Source: Streptomyces sp. NBC_00078 (GTDB lineage: Bacteria > Actinomycetota > Actinomycetes > Streptomycetales > Streptomycetaceae). Taken from it: a stretch of DNA of 64,000 nucleotides. A program made the translations under genes and the position numbers. Each line of letters begins with the position of its first letter. The first letter of the stretch is position 1. The stretch lies in assembly GCF_026343335.1 (NCBI RefSeq), contig NZ_JAPELX010000001.1:9036913-9100912 (forward strand), in the 5' to 3' direction. The notes under the pieces were generated by a model, which saw only the letters and a list, made by a program, of their open reading frames with translations, did no database searches and was not told the DNA's origin. This document shows positions 26,434 through 33,918 of this stretch, piece after piece.

Positions 26434-28077
26434 ATGCACACCTCCCGAAGACTCTCCGCCAGACTCGCGGCCACGGCATCCGCCACCTGTCTGGCCGCTG
26501 TCGGACTCGCCCTCGTCCCGGCGGGAGACGCCTCGGCGGCGGGCGCGCCGCAGGGCGGCCACGTCTACTCCCTGACGGCGGCCAACAGCGGCAAGAACGC
26601 CGCCGTGCAGGGGGACTCCCTGGCCGACGGCGCGACGGTCGTGCAGAAGACCGCCTCCGGGGGCCCCGGCCAGTTGTGGGAGGCGGTCGACCACGGCGAC
26701 GGCACCTTCTCGCTGGTCAACATCAACAGCGGCAAGTGCATGGACGTGCAGAACGGCTCCGTGACCGCGGGAAGCCCGATCATCCAGTGGCCCTGCACCG
26801 GCGCCAGCAACCAGAACTGGACCTTCAGCGGTTCGGAGATCGTCTCCGCCCGCAGCGGCCTGTGCCTGGACGTCTCCGACGGCTCCGCCGCGGAGGACCA
26901 CCGGATCATCCAGTGGACCTGCAAGACCACGGCCAACGCCAACCAGCAGTGGAGCCTGACCGAGCGCCCGCGCTCCGGCACCTGGGGCCCGGCCATGACC
27001 AGCGGCGGCCAGAGTTTCAACGCGCAGACCCTCCGGATGGTCGTCCACAACAACACCTCCGGCGCGGGGCTGCGCATCCGGCTGTCCAACCTGCGCAGCA
27101 CGACCGCCCTCTCGGTCGGTGCCGTCACGGTGGCCGTCCAGTCCAGCGGCGCCACCGCGGTCGCGGGCACCACGCACACCGTCACCTTCGGCCGGTCGGC
27201 CACGCCGGCCATCCCCGCCGGGCAGGAACTGACCAGCGACGTCATCCCGATGTCGGTCGTCGCGGAGCAGAACCTGCTGGTGAGCGTCTATCTCCCGGGC
27301 ACCACCGGCGCCTCGACCTACCACTACGACGCCCACCAGACCTCGTACCTGTCCGCCGCGGGCACCGGCAACCACGCCGCCGAGGAGGCCGCGACGAACT
27401 TCACCGCCACCACGAACCACTGGTTCTACGTCGCCGGACTCGACGTCGTGTCACCCACGGCCAAGGGAACCGTCGTGGCCATCGGCGACTCCATAACCGA
27501 CGGCTCCAGCGCCACCGACAACGCCAACCGGCGCTGGCCCGACTACCTCGCCCGGCGGCTGCAGGCCGAGTCCGGCGGCCAGCGCCTCGGCGTGGCCGAC
27601 GCGGGCATCGGCGGCAACCGCGTGGTCCACGACAGCCCGTCCACGCAGCAGGGCATCGCGGCCGTCACCCGGTTCTCCCACGACGTCCTGACCCAGCCGG
27701 GCGTGAAGGACGTCATCCTGCTGGAGGGCATCAACGACATCAACTCCACCGCCTTCCCCACCACCGCCGACGAGATCATCGCCGGCTACCGGACCATTAT
27801 CGACCAGGCACACACGGCCGGTGTCCGAATCATCGGCGGGACGATCCTGCCGGCCTCGCAGACCGCCGACAAGGCCGCCAGCCGCGCCCAGGTCAACGAC
27901 TGGATCCGCACCAGCGGCGCGTTCGATGCGGTGATCGACTTCGACGCGGCGCTCCGGGACCCGGCCAACCCGGCGCAGCTGCTCCCCGCCTACGACGGCG
28001 GCGACCATGTGCACCCCAACAGCGCGGGCATGCAGGCCATGGCCAACACGGTGAACCTCGCGCTGCTCACCTCCTGA
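26434..28077 (+). CDS. Secreted SGNH/GDSL hydrolase with N-terminal ricin-type CBM13
   Basis: 547 residues. Signal peptide about 1-36 (ATCLAAVGLALVPAGDASA). CBM13 beta-trefoil about 40-160 with QLWEAVDHGDG, CMDVQNGS, IIQWPC and LCLDVSDGS repeats. A beta-rich middle domain follows (about 160-310). The SGNH hydrolase domain (about 345-547) has block I VVAIGDSITDGSS with the nucleophile Ser, GGNR in block II, EGINDI in block III and DHVHPNSAGM with catalytic Asp/His in block V. It is probably a carbohydrate deacetylase/esterase acting on plant or fungal polysaccharide, in keeping with the neighbouring fucosidase. AAGGG precedes the ATG. Confidence 0.85.
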   Translation: MHTSRRLSARLAATASATCLAAVGLALVPAGDASAAGAPQGGHVYSLTAANSGKNAAVQGDSLADGATVVQKTASGGPGQLWEAVDHGDGTFSLVNINSGKCMDVQNGSVTAGSPIIQWPCTGASNQNWTFSGSEIVSARSGLCLDVSDGSAAEDHRIIQWTCKTTANANQQWSLTERPRSGTWGPAMTSGGQSFNAQTLRMVVHNNTSGAGLRIRLSNLRSTTALSVGAVTVAVQSSGATAVAGTTHTVTFGRSATPAIPAGQELTSDVIPMSVVAEQNLLVSVYLPGTTGASTYHYDAHQTSYLSAAGTGNHAAEEAATNFTATTNHWFYVAGLDVVSPTAKGTVVAIGDSITDGSSATDNANRRWPDYLARRLQAESGGQRLGVADAGIGGNRVVHDSPSTQQGIAAVTRFSHDVLTQPGVKDVILLEGINDINSTAFPTTADEIIAGYRTIIDQAHTAGVRIIGGTILPASQTADKAASRAQVNDWIRTSGAFDAVIDFDAALRDPANPAQLLPAYDGGDHVHPNSAGMQAMANTVNLALLTS

Positions 28078-28179
28078 GCGGTGCCCACCTCCCGGACGCC
28101 GTAGTTCTGTTCGGCGCCCCCTCTCCGCGTACGGGGCACCGGACGGAACGGCCCGTTGCCCGTAAAGAACATGGCGGAC

Positions 28180-28370
28180 AGCGGCGGCCGCCGCTGTCGC
28201 GGCCGCCGTTATGGCGGTTGCAACCCCGGCCGCGAACGCCGCAGGAACGACGCTCGTCCTGGATGCCCAGGAGAACTACTACCTCCCCACCGAGGACGAG
28301 GGCCCGAACCTGGACCTCGGCATCACCGCCTCGGGCGGGGACGCCTATCCGGACGTGACGGTTTCCCGTC
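28180..28370 (+). pseudogene. N-terminal stump of a secreted protein gene
   Basis: An Ala-rich signal-like stretch (AAAAVAAAVMAVATPAANAAG) is followed by TLVLDAQENYYLPTEDEGPN and a short acidic segment, then the sequence changes character. It looks like the first 60 residues of a secreted or cell-wall-anchored protein whose remainder was lost. The initiating codon is out of frame or missing. No function can be given. Confidence 0.4.
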
Positions 28371-28386
28371 ATCCAGCTCTCCGTGC

Positions 28387-28545
28387 TCAGGGCGTGAATG
28401 ATCCGGCCGACTGCGCGTCGTGGATGCGGTCATGGCAGGCGTCGCAGGCCGCGACGGTCATGCCGCACCAATCCAGCATGACCCGCGCCCAGTCGGACGG
28501 CGGCTGTCTGGCTTTGAAGGCGGCGTAGGCTTTCCTCACGGCAGA
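28387..28545 (-). pseudogene. C-terminal HNH fragment of a group II intron maturase-like protein
   Basis: About 50 codons read AYAAFKARQPPSDWARVM then MTVAACDACHDRIHDAQ and a stop. Group II intron reverse-transcriptase/maturases end in an HNH-type CxxCHxxIH segment after a similar PPxxW motif. None of the reverse-transcriptase body is present. The fragment is short and the call is tentative. Confidence 0.35.
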
Positions 28546-28551
28546 GCTCGA

Positions 28552-28635
28552 CCGGTTACCAAGACGCTCGTAGCGTTCATCGACGAGTTCAAGAAGGTGT
28601 TCGGGGTCGAGCCGAACTGCCGCGGGCTATCCAAC
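28552..28635 (+). pseudogene. IS3-family transposase (OrfB) N-terminal fragment
   Basis: VTKTLVAFIDEFKKVFGVEP in one frame is the recognisable start of IS3-type OrfB proteins (VAFIDE...FGVEPICR). The frame diverges straight after, so only about 28 codons of the element survive. Confidence 0.5.
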
Positions 28636-28639
28636 TCCG

Positions 28640-29168
28640 CGGAATCGGTGGACCGGATTAGCCTCCAGCGTCTACATTCCGCGATCGGCGCCATTCGGCC
28701 CGTCGAACAAGGGGCCCACTACGCTCAACACCAGCCCCCAAACCGGCAGTTGGACTTGACCTGTAGGGCATCCACTGATCCCGGAGCGGTTCAGCTCGTG
28801 CAGGTGGGCGGCCGCCCGCGAGGCGAGTTGCCACCCAGCTGATCACTCAACGAATGGTTACCAGCGAGTCTGGTGAGCAATTCCCGGCCGCTCGAGCCCT
28901 TCTGTTGATTATACGTGTCGATGTGATCGTTACGTTGTCGGACCCTCATATCCAACTCGGTGTCAGCCTTGCTAGATTGACACCCGCGTCTCCGAAGCAA
29001 AGGCGGGCAGATCCCGCAGCGTCACGGAGGCAGAAAATCCCCCTATGCCTTCACCAAGGCCTTCTTCGGGTGCCCGGAAACCGTTGCAGCTGAGTTCCGC
29101 TGCTTGTAGCCACGTCTCAGGCCAATGCCTTTCGGCACCCCACCCCCCACCAACTGGAAAGCATGTAA
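28640..29168. other. Gene-free stretch upstream of the anchored esterase
   Basis: I see no gene here. From about 28850 the base composition becomes more AT-rich, consistent with a promoter zone. Between 28985 and 29035 a nested pairing is possible: TCTCCG with CGGAGG around GCGGG/CCCGC. This may be a structured 5' leader of the gene starting at 29169, but no known riboswitch could be matched. Confidence 0.3.
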
Positions 29169-30263
29169 GTGATGAGATCCCTTCAGCGTTTCGGCCCCCC
29201 GTTGGCCGTCTCTGCCATGACGCTCGTGCTGAGCACGCCCGGACTGGCCGCCGCAGACGAGGTGACCGGCGCCAAGGACACCACGTACTACATCTCGCTC
29301 GGTGACTCCCTGGCCTCCGGCTACCAGCCGGACGTCGACAAGGACACCGATGTCGCCTACACCGACCAGCTCTTCGCGCAGCTCAAGCAGCGCACCCCCG
29401 GGCTGAAGCACATACGCCTCGGCTGCACCGCTGAGACCACCGAATCCCTGATCAACGGCGGAAAGTGCGACTACCCGCACGCCAAGTCCCAACTGGACGC
29501 CGCCCTGCAGGCCATGGCCAAGAACCACGGCAAGGTCGCCTACGTCACCCTCAGCGTGGGCGCCAACGACATCCTCCTCAACTGCGTCAGCCCGGCCGGC
29601 ACCCTCGACGGGGCATGCCTGAACAGCAAGAGCCAGGCCATGGCGAAGAACCTGGCCCAGATCGCGGGCACGCTCCGCAAGGCCGGCACGGACAACACGC
29701 AGTTCGTGGGCTCGACGTACCACAACCCGTTCCTGGGGGCCTGGCTGCAGGGCGCCGCGGGGCAGCAGGCCGCCAAGGAGTCGGCACCCCTGGTCAAGGC
29801 CGCCAACACGGGGATCGCCCAGGTGTACAAGTCCACCGGCTTCAAGGTGGCGGACGTGGCCGGGGCCTTCTCCTCGGACGACTTCACCACCCAGGTGAAC
29901 GTGCCCGGCGCGGGCGAGGTGCCGGCGAACGTGGCCAAGATCTGTCAGCTGACCTGGGCGTGCACGAAGAAGGACCCCCACCCCAACGCCGACGGCCACA
30001 AGGTGATCGCGGGCGCCTTCGCGGCGGTGCTCGCCGAGAGCGACGCGCCCGGTGAGGGCGCGTCCCCGACGCCCAGCGCGTCGGGCACGCCCGCGCCCGG
30101 CAAGGACACGGGGGCGAACGACCCGACCACGAACGGAGATCTCGCCGAGACCGGCGCGTCGAGCAGTAGTCCCGTCCTCGCGGGTGCCGGTCTCGCGGTC
30201 GTGGTGGCCGGAACCGCCGCGGTCTACTTCGCGCGCAGACGCCGTACGGGTGAGGAGAGCTGA
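29169..30263 (+). CDS. Sortase-anchored SGNH/GDSL hydrolase (LAETG)
   Basis: 364 residues. A signal peptide (about 1-29) is followed by an SGNH hydrolase of the SEST type: block I YISLGDSLASGYQ with the nucleophile Ser, VGANDIL in block III and DPHPNADGH with Asp/His in block V. Cys pairs suggest disulfides. A Pro/Ser/Thr-rich spacer leads to the sorting motif LAETGASS, a hydrophobic helix (PVLAGAGLAVVVAGTAAVYF) and the basic tail RRRRTGEES. In Streptomyces, class E sortases recognise LAXTG, so the enzyme should be anchored to peptidoglycan. The start is GTG at 29169 or ATG at 29172, after GGAAAG. A strong hairpin at 30291-30324 ends the gene. Confidence 0.85.
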   Translation: MMRSLQRFGPPLAVSAMTLVLSTPGLAAADEVTGAKDTTYYISLGDSLASGYQPDVDKDTDVAYTDQLFAQLKQRTPGLKHIRLGCTAETTESLINGGKCDYPHAKSQLDAALQAMAKNHGKVAYVTLSVGANDILLNCVSPAGTLDGACLNSKSQAMAKNLAQIAGTLRKAGTDNTQFVGSTYHNPFLGAWLQGAAGQQAAKESAPLVKAANTGIAQVYKSTGFKVADVAGAFSSDDFTTQVNVPGAGEVPANVAKICQLTWACTKKDPHPNADGHKVIAGAFAAVLAESDAPGEGASPTPSASGTPAPGKDTGANDPTTNGDLAETGASSSSPVLAGAGLAVVVAGTAAVYFARRRRTGEES

Positions 30264-30270
30264 CGGCCAG

Positions 30271-30417
30271 TCAGTAGATCGGACTTGCGCAGCAGGCCGC
30301 TCGCGGTGTCGCGGGCGGCCTGCTCGGCTCGGCAAGAGGACGGCCGGGGTGCAGTTCGAGGGCCGGCTTGCGAACGCGACCGTCCGCGTGCTCGACCAGG
30401 ACGAGAACCTCACCCAT
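30271..30417 (-). pseudogene. etfA: Truncated etfA (electron transfer flavoprotein alpha subunit) start
   Basis: An ATG with AGGAG 9 nt upstream follows the etfB stop by about 30 nt. It begins MGEVLVLVEHADGRVRKPAL, the conserved N-terminus of EtfA. After about 22 residues the frame leaves EtfA sequence and enters the hairpin that terminates the convergent esterase gene, stopping after 48 codons. The rest of etfA (FAD-binding domain) is absent. The break is therefore a recombination joint between the catabolic operon and the esterase locus. Confidence 0.7.
30291..30324 (+). terminator. Terminator of the LAETG esterase gene
   Basis: Perfect 10-bp arms AGCAGGCCGC (30291-30300) and GCGGCCTGCT (30315-30324) around a 14-nt loop, 28 nt past the stop. 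Confidence 0.6.
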
Positions 30418-30449
30418 TGATCTACTCTCCTGAATCTCGTGGGGCCGGC

Positions 30450-31235
30450 TCAGATGAACTTCTGGGACGCCAGAAACTCCGCGAGGCGGGTTCCTCCGTC
30501 GCCGTCGTCCTTGACGACCGACCCCGCGGTCCGCGGCGGACGGGCGGTGGCGGTGTCGACGGCCGTCCAGGAGCCTGCCAGGCCCACGGTGGCGGCGTCG
30601 ATGCCGAGGTCGTCCAGGTCGAGGTACTCCACCGGCTTCTTCTTGGCGGCCATGATGCCCTTGAAAGAGGGGTAACGAGCCTCGCCCGAGCGGTCGGTCA
30701 CCGACACCACCGCCGGCAACTCCGCCTGGAGCCGCTCCGTGGCGGTGTCGCCGTCCCGCAGACCGCTGACGACGCCGTCATCGACGGCCACCTCCGAGAG
30801 CAGGGTGACCTGGGGGACGCCCAGCCGCTCGGCAAGCAGCGCCGGGACGACGCCCATGCCGCCGTCGGTCGAGGCCATACCGCAGACGACCAGGTCGAAG
30901 CCGACGTGCTGGACGAGCTCGGCCAGGACGGACGAGGTACCGAAAACGTCGGTGCCGTGAAGGTCTTCGTCGTCCATGTGGACGGCCCTGTCCGCCCCCA
31001 TGGAAAGGGCTTTGCGCAACGCGTCCTTGGCGTCGGCCGGCCCCATCGTGACAACAATGACCTCGGCGTCCCCGTGCGACTCGGAGATCTGCAGTGCCTG
31101 TTCCACCGCGTACTCGTCGAGCTCCGAGAGAAGCCCGTCCACGGCGTCCCGGTCAGTCGTCATCTCCTCGGTGAACCGCCGGTCACCCGTCGCATCCGGC
31201 ACGTACTTCACGAGGGCGAGGATCTTCATGCTCAC
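30450..31235 (-). CDS. etfB: Electron transfer flavoprotein beta subunit
   Basis: 261 residues. The start KILALVKYVPDATGDRRFTE, the block NEYAVEQAL-like DEYAVEQALQISESHGDAEV and the signature VVCGMASTDGGMGVVPALLAERLG with PSFKGIMAAKKKPVE are standard for EtfB, which binds AMP and docks to acyl-CoA dehydrogenases. It would pass electrons from the two acyl-CoA dehydrogenases in this cluster towards the quinone pool. The GTG start overlaps the stop of the amidohydrolase gene (GTGA). Its obligatory partner etfA is only a 22-residue stump here, so function needs an EtfA encoded elsewhere. Confidence 0.9.
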   Translation of the reverse strand: MSMKILALVKYVPDATGDRRFTEEMTTDRDAVDGLLSELDEYAVEQALQISESHGDAEVIVVTMGPADAKDALRKALSMGADRAVHMDDEDLHGTDVFGTSSVLAELVQHVGFDLVVCGMASTDGGMGVVPALLAERLGVPQVTLLSEVAVDDGVVSGLRDGDTATERLQAELPAVVSVTDRSGEARYPSFKGIMAAKKKPVEYLDLDDLGIDAATVGLAGSWTAVDTATARPPRTAGSVVKDDGDGGTRLAEFLASQKFI

Positions 31236-32320
31236 GCGCTATTTCTCCTTGCTCGGTCGTCTCCGGCCTGCGGTGCATCGGCCCACAGACCCAGGAATTC
31301 GAGGGCGTTGCGGCCAAGGACACGTGCCGTCTCTGACTCGCTGAGCACGTTCTGCTCGGCTGCCCCGGTGACGGTGGTCAGGGCGGTCTCCAACGGTGCC
31401 GTCAGGAAGGGATAATCGGTGCCGAGCATCAGGTGGTCGGCACCCACACGCTCGGCCACCAGTCGCAGATGCTCCGGGTCGAAGACCAACGCGTCCGCCC
31501 ACAACGAGCCAACCAGCCGGTTGAGTTGGGCGGTGCGCTCGGGATCGGGGCCGCCCCGCAGGAGCGCGTCCCCGTACGCCGTACGCGGATACGTCCAGGG
31601 GAACGCGCCGCAGCCGTGTGCCAGGGCGACCCGCAGTTCCGGAAACTCCTCCAGCACCCCGCCGAAGACCAGCGCGGTAGCCGCCAGAGCGGTGTCCGTC
31701 AGCATGCCGACACCGAACGAGTACATCGGCTCCGCACGGCGTACCGCGTGCGCGACGTCCGTAGGATGGACGAAGAGTGGCACCCCCGCCTCCTGCGCCG
31801 CCGCGAAGAACGGCCTGAGCACCGGAGCATCCAGCTCCAGATCACCGATGCGGGTGCCGATCTCCACTCCGTCCAGCCGCAGCTCCTGCTTGACGCGCAG
31901 CATTTCGGTGATGGCCGCGTCGACATCCTGCAGAGGTACGGCACCCAGACCGCGCAGCCGGCCCCCCGACGCGGACACGGCCTCGGCGAACAGGTCGTTC
32001 TGCCGGCGCAGGAACTCCGCGGCGTCCTTGCCCTCCGCCCACATCGACAAGGTCACCGGCACCGGCGAGATCACCTGCATGCCGACGCCTGCCGCATCCA
32101 GCTCGGCCAGCCGGGCCTGCATGTCCCACAGGGCGGGCTTCACACGCCGAAAGACCTCGGTGCCGCGCATGATCCGCCCCGCCCCGCCGCCCTCGTCGAT
32201 GACCAGGAACGGCCAACGCGGATCGTCAGCCACCCGAGTCGGCGGACGCAGCGCGGACGGGAAGTAATGAGCGTGGATATCGACGACCGGGTGACCGTGA
32301 GCGGCCGGAAGATCAGGCAT
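31232..32320 (-). CDS. ACMSD-family amidohydrolase (decarboxylase/hydratase type)
   Basis: 362 residues of the amidohydrolase_2 family, which includes aminocarboxymuconate-semialdehyde decarboxylase, gamma-resorcylate and 5-carboxyvanillate decarboxylases and ring-cleavage-product hydratases. Metal ligands: DIHAHYF near the N-terminus, LFVHPTD, ALAHGCGAFPWTYPR and Asp of LMLGTDYPF. It would act on an aromatic acid or a ring-cleavage product made by the dioxygenases of the cluster. The ATG at 32320 overlaps a truncated hydrolase frame by 8 nt. A proposed IclR operator lies 43-59 nt upstream, so this is probably the true promoter of an amidohydrolase-etfB-etfA operon. Confidence 0.82.
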   Translation of the reverse strand: MPDLPAAHGHPVVDIHAHYFPSALRPPTRVADDPRWPFLVIDEGGGAGRIMRGTEVFRRVKPALWDMQARLAELDAAGVGMQVISPVPVTLSMWAEGKDAAEFLRRQNDLFAEAVSASGGRLRGLGAVPLQDVDAAITEMLRVKQELRLDGVEIGTRIGDLELDAPVLRPFFAAAQEAGVPLFVHPTDVAHAVRRAEPMYSFGVGMLTDTALAATALVFGGVLEEFPELRVALAHGCGAFPWTYPRTAYGDALLRGGPDPERTAQLNRLVGSLWADALVFDPEHLRLVAERVGADHLMLGTDYPFLTAPLETALTTVTGAAEQNVLSESETARVLGRNALEFLGLWADAPQAGDDRARRNSA

Positions 32321-32395
32321 GCCCGCTATGTTCCCGCCCCCCGGACACCACGCCAACAAGCGGTTCCGGGCAGTAGAACTCCCCGTCGCCGCGGG
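32283..32395. repeat. Imperfect direct repeat, copy 1 (amidohydrolase start and promoter)
   Basis: About 110 bp that recur at 33712-33825. Matching blocks include TGACCGTG-n-GCGGCCGGA, CAGGCATGCCC and CGCCAAC-nnn-CGGTTCCGGGCAGTAGAAC. The repeat covers the first codons and upstream region of the amidohydrolase gene. It implies that this gene start was once duplicated. Confidence 0.65.
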
Positions 32396-33119
32396 GTCCC
32401 GAACGCACGACGCCCTGTGGTTCGGCGGCGTCGCTAAGGCTCACCAGGCCGTCGCACACGTTCCACGACCGGCCGTCCTGGTCGACGTCGCAGAGCCGCA
32501 CGAACACGTCGGCGTGCGGCAGGCTGGAGGAGAACCGGATCTCGGCGCTGACCTCACCGACGACCTCGACGTCCTGGTCGAGTACCGGTGTGGTGTAGGT
32601 GAGCACGTCCGGGCGGGCCTCGAGCTCGGTGTTCTCGGCCCGTCCGGCGACGCCCACGGCCAGCCGCACGCCGCCGACCGTCGGGGTGGGGTCGGCCGGG
32701 TCGTAGCGGTAAGTGCCCACTGAGGACTCAGCGGGTGGCTCCGAAGTCAGCGCACCCGCGGCACCGAGGTGGAAACGCTGTGGCGAGTACCCGGCCGGTG
32801 GCCAGGAGTCGAACGAGCGCCACGCGTCCTCGCCCATCACGAAGATGTCGTACCAGCCGCCGACCGAGCTGGCCGGCACGGTCACGTCGGCGACCCGGTG
32901 GCTGTGGTCGATCCCGTCCCACCGCGGGGAGGTGGCGTCGTGGGTGACGATGTCCTGGATGTACGGGGAATGCTCACCGAACGCGGCGATGTCGGCCTCG
33001 GCCAGCGGAAGCGTCCACAGTGCTCGCGCGGTCCTCTTGTCCTGCGACGTCTTTCTGCGATACCGGACCCCATGAGGCCGCAGCCGACCACGCCGGGCTG
33101 GGCGGGTGACGGAATCCAT
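32313..33119 (-). pseudogene. CocE/NonD-type hydrolase remnant with internal deletion
   Basis: Segments match X-Pro dipeptidyl-peptidase/cocaine-esterase-like hydrolases: SPYIQDIVTHDATSPRWDGI, THRVADVTVP-like SHRVADVTVPASSVGGWYD, FVMGEDAWRSFDSWPPAGY and the C-terminal jelly-roll part (VVGEVSAEIRFSSSLPHADV, VFVRLCDVDQDGRSWNVCDG). WYDIF is joined directly to VMGEDAWR, so about 100 residues including catalytic residues are deleted. The N-terminal domain with the nucleophile Ser is missing too. The C-terminus reads through into the amidohydrolase promoter. Non-functional. Confidence 0.65.
32363..32379 (-). promoter_or_regulatory. Proposed IclR operator, site 1
   Basis: GTTCC-N7-AGAAC, 43-59 nt upstream of the amidohydrolase start. 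It shares half-sites and spacing with sites at 33789, 35898 and 42711 and lies inside the duplicated promoter segment. Confidence 0.5.
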
Positions 33120-33133
33120 GGGGGTCCTACCTT

Positions 33134-33360
33134 TCAGACGTTACGGCGGTACTGGCCGTCGACCTCGAAGAAGGCGTCGGTGATCTGCTGGAGCGAGCAG
33201 ACCCGGGCGGCGTCCATGAGGACGGCGAAGACGTTGTCGCCGCTGACCGCCGCGTCCTTGAGGGCGGTCAGGGCCGTGTGCGCCGGCTCCTCGTGGCGGG
33301 CCTGAAAGTCCTGGACGCGCTTGAGCTGGCTGCGCTTCATGTCCGCCTGCACCGTGCCGC
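33134..33360 (-). pseudogene. C-terminal stump of a methylmalonyl-CoA mutase-family protein
   Basis: About 75 codons read MKRSQLKRVQDFQARHEEPA, TALTALKDAAVSGDNVFAVL and ITDAFFEVDGQYRRNV, matching the end of the large-subunit barrel region of acyl-CoA mutases (alternating helix, N-x-x-P/F, GEI-x-x-A-x-x-x-V-FG-x-Y). The catalytic barrel and B12 domain are lost. Upstream it is fused, out of frame, to the start of an SDR gene. Confidence 0.5.
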
Positions 33361-33361
33361 G

Positions 33362-33527
33362 CACGGTGTGCCGCCACCTGGTCACGGGCCGACTTGAGGA
33401 CGGACTCGTCCCTGGCGGCAAAGGCGACACGGACTCCTTCAGCGGCAAACGCCTGGGCTGCCGCCAAGCCGATTCCACGACTCCCTCCTGCGACGATCGC
33501 CCGCCTGCCGCCGAGTCGAAGGTCCAT
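33362..33527 (-). pseudogene. N-terminal stump of a short-chain dehydrogenase
   Basis: An ATG preceded by AAAGGAAAAG starts MDLRLGGRRAIVAGGSRGIG and continues LAAAQAFAAEGVRVAFAARD, an SDR Rossmann beta-alpha-beta with GGSRGIG. After about 52 residues the sequence switches to the mutase fragment in another frame. Catalytic Ser/Tyr/Lys are absent. Confidence 0.7.
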
Positions 33528-33558
33528 CACTTTTCCTTTCGTCCTCGTGAGGCCGGGC

Positions 33559-33747
33559 TCACAGGCCCAGGAAATCAAGCTCGTTCGTCCAAGGACGCGG
33601 TCCGCCTGCGACTCGCCGAGGACATGCTGGTCGGCCGCTGCGGCGACGGTAGCGACTACGCCGGGCCGTAGATTTCCGTGCCCACCACCTTCCGGCCTCC
33701 CTGCGTCCGGCGGCCGGATGACCGTGCGCGGCCGGACGACCAGGCAT
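33559..33747 (-). pseudogene. Internally deleted second copy of the amidohydrolase gene
   Basis: The first codons (MPGRPAAHGHPA) copy the start of the intact amidohydrolase (MPDLPAAHGHPV). The end (AAAADQHVLGESQADRVLGR, then in the next frame TNELDFLGL) copies its C-terminus (GAAEQNVLSESETARVLGRN, ALEFLGLW). About 300 residues between are deleted and a frameshift follows. With the repeats at 32283 and 33712, this shows that an amidohydrolase paralogue once stood here. Confidence 0.65.
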
Positions 33748-33825
33748 GCCCCTATCCTGTGCACCGCCACGTACCCCGCCAACGAACGGTTCCGGGCAGT
33801 AGAACTCACCATCGGCGCAGGAACT
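33712..33825. repeat. Imperfect direct repeat, copy 2
   Basis: Second copy of the segment at 32283-32395, covering the start and promoter of the deleted amidohydrolase copy. It keeps the GTTCC-N7-AGAAC motif exactly, while surrounding bases have drifted. Confidence 0.65.
33789..33805. promoter_or_regulatory. Proposed IclR operator, site 2
   Basis: GTTCC-N7-AGAAC between the amidohydrolase remnant (minus) and the extradiol dioxygenase gene (plus, starts 33919). It could serve the dioxygenase promoter. Two further palindromes, GGCCGCG-cac-CGCGGCC (33850-33866) and ACGGAGG-N9-CCTCCGT (33873-33895), lie in the dioxygenase leader. Confidence 0.5.
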
Positions 33826-33918
33826 GCTGACAGGTAGACCGGAGTTCGAGGCCGCGCACCGCGGCCGATACGACGGAGGTGTCCTACGCCTCCGTATGGA
33901 TCTTCGGGAGGAACGACC

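Noticed and set aside
32313..32395. GEFYCPEP-like peptide shared by frames at 32.35 and 33.8 kb as a protein motif
   Set aside because: The shared codons are the operator-containing promoter repeat read through by truncated frames. The conservation is at DNA level, not protein level.
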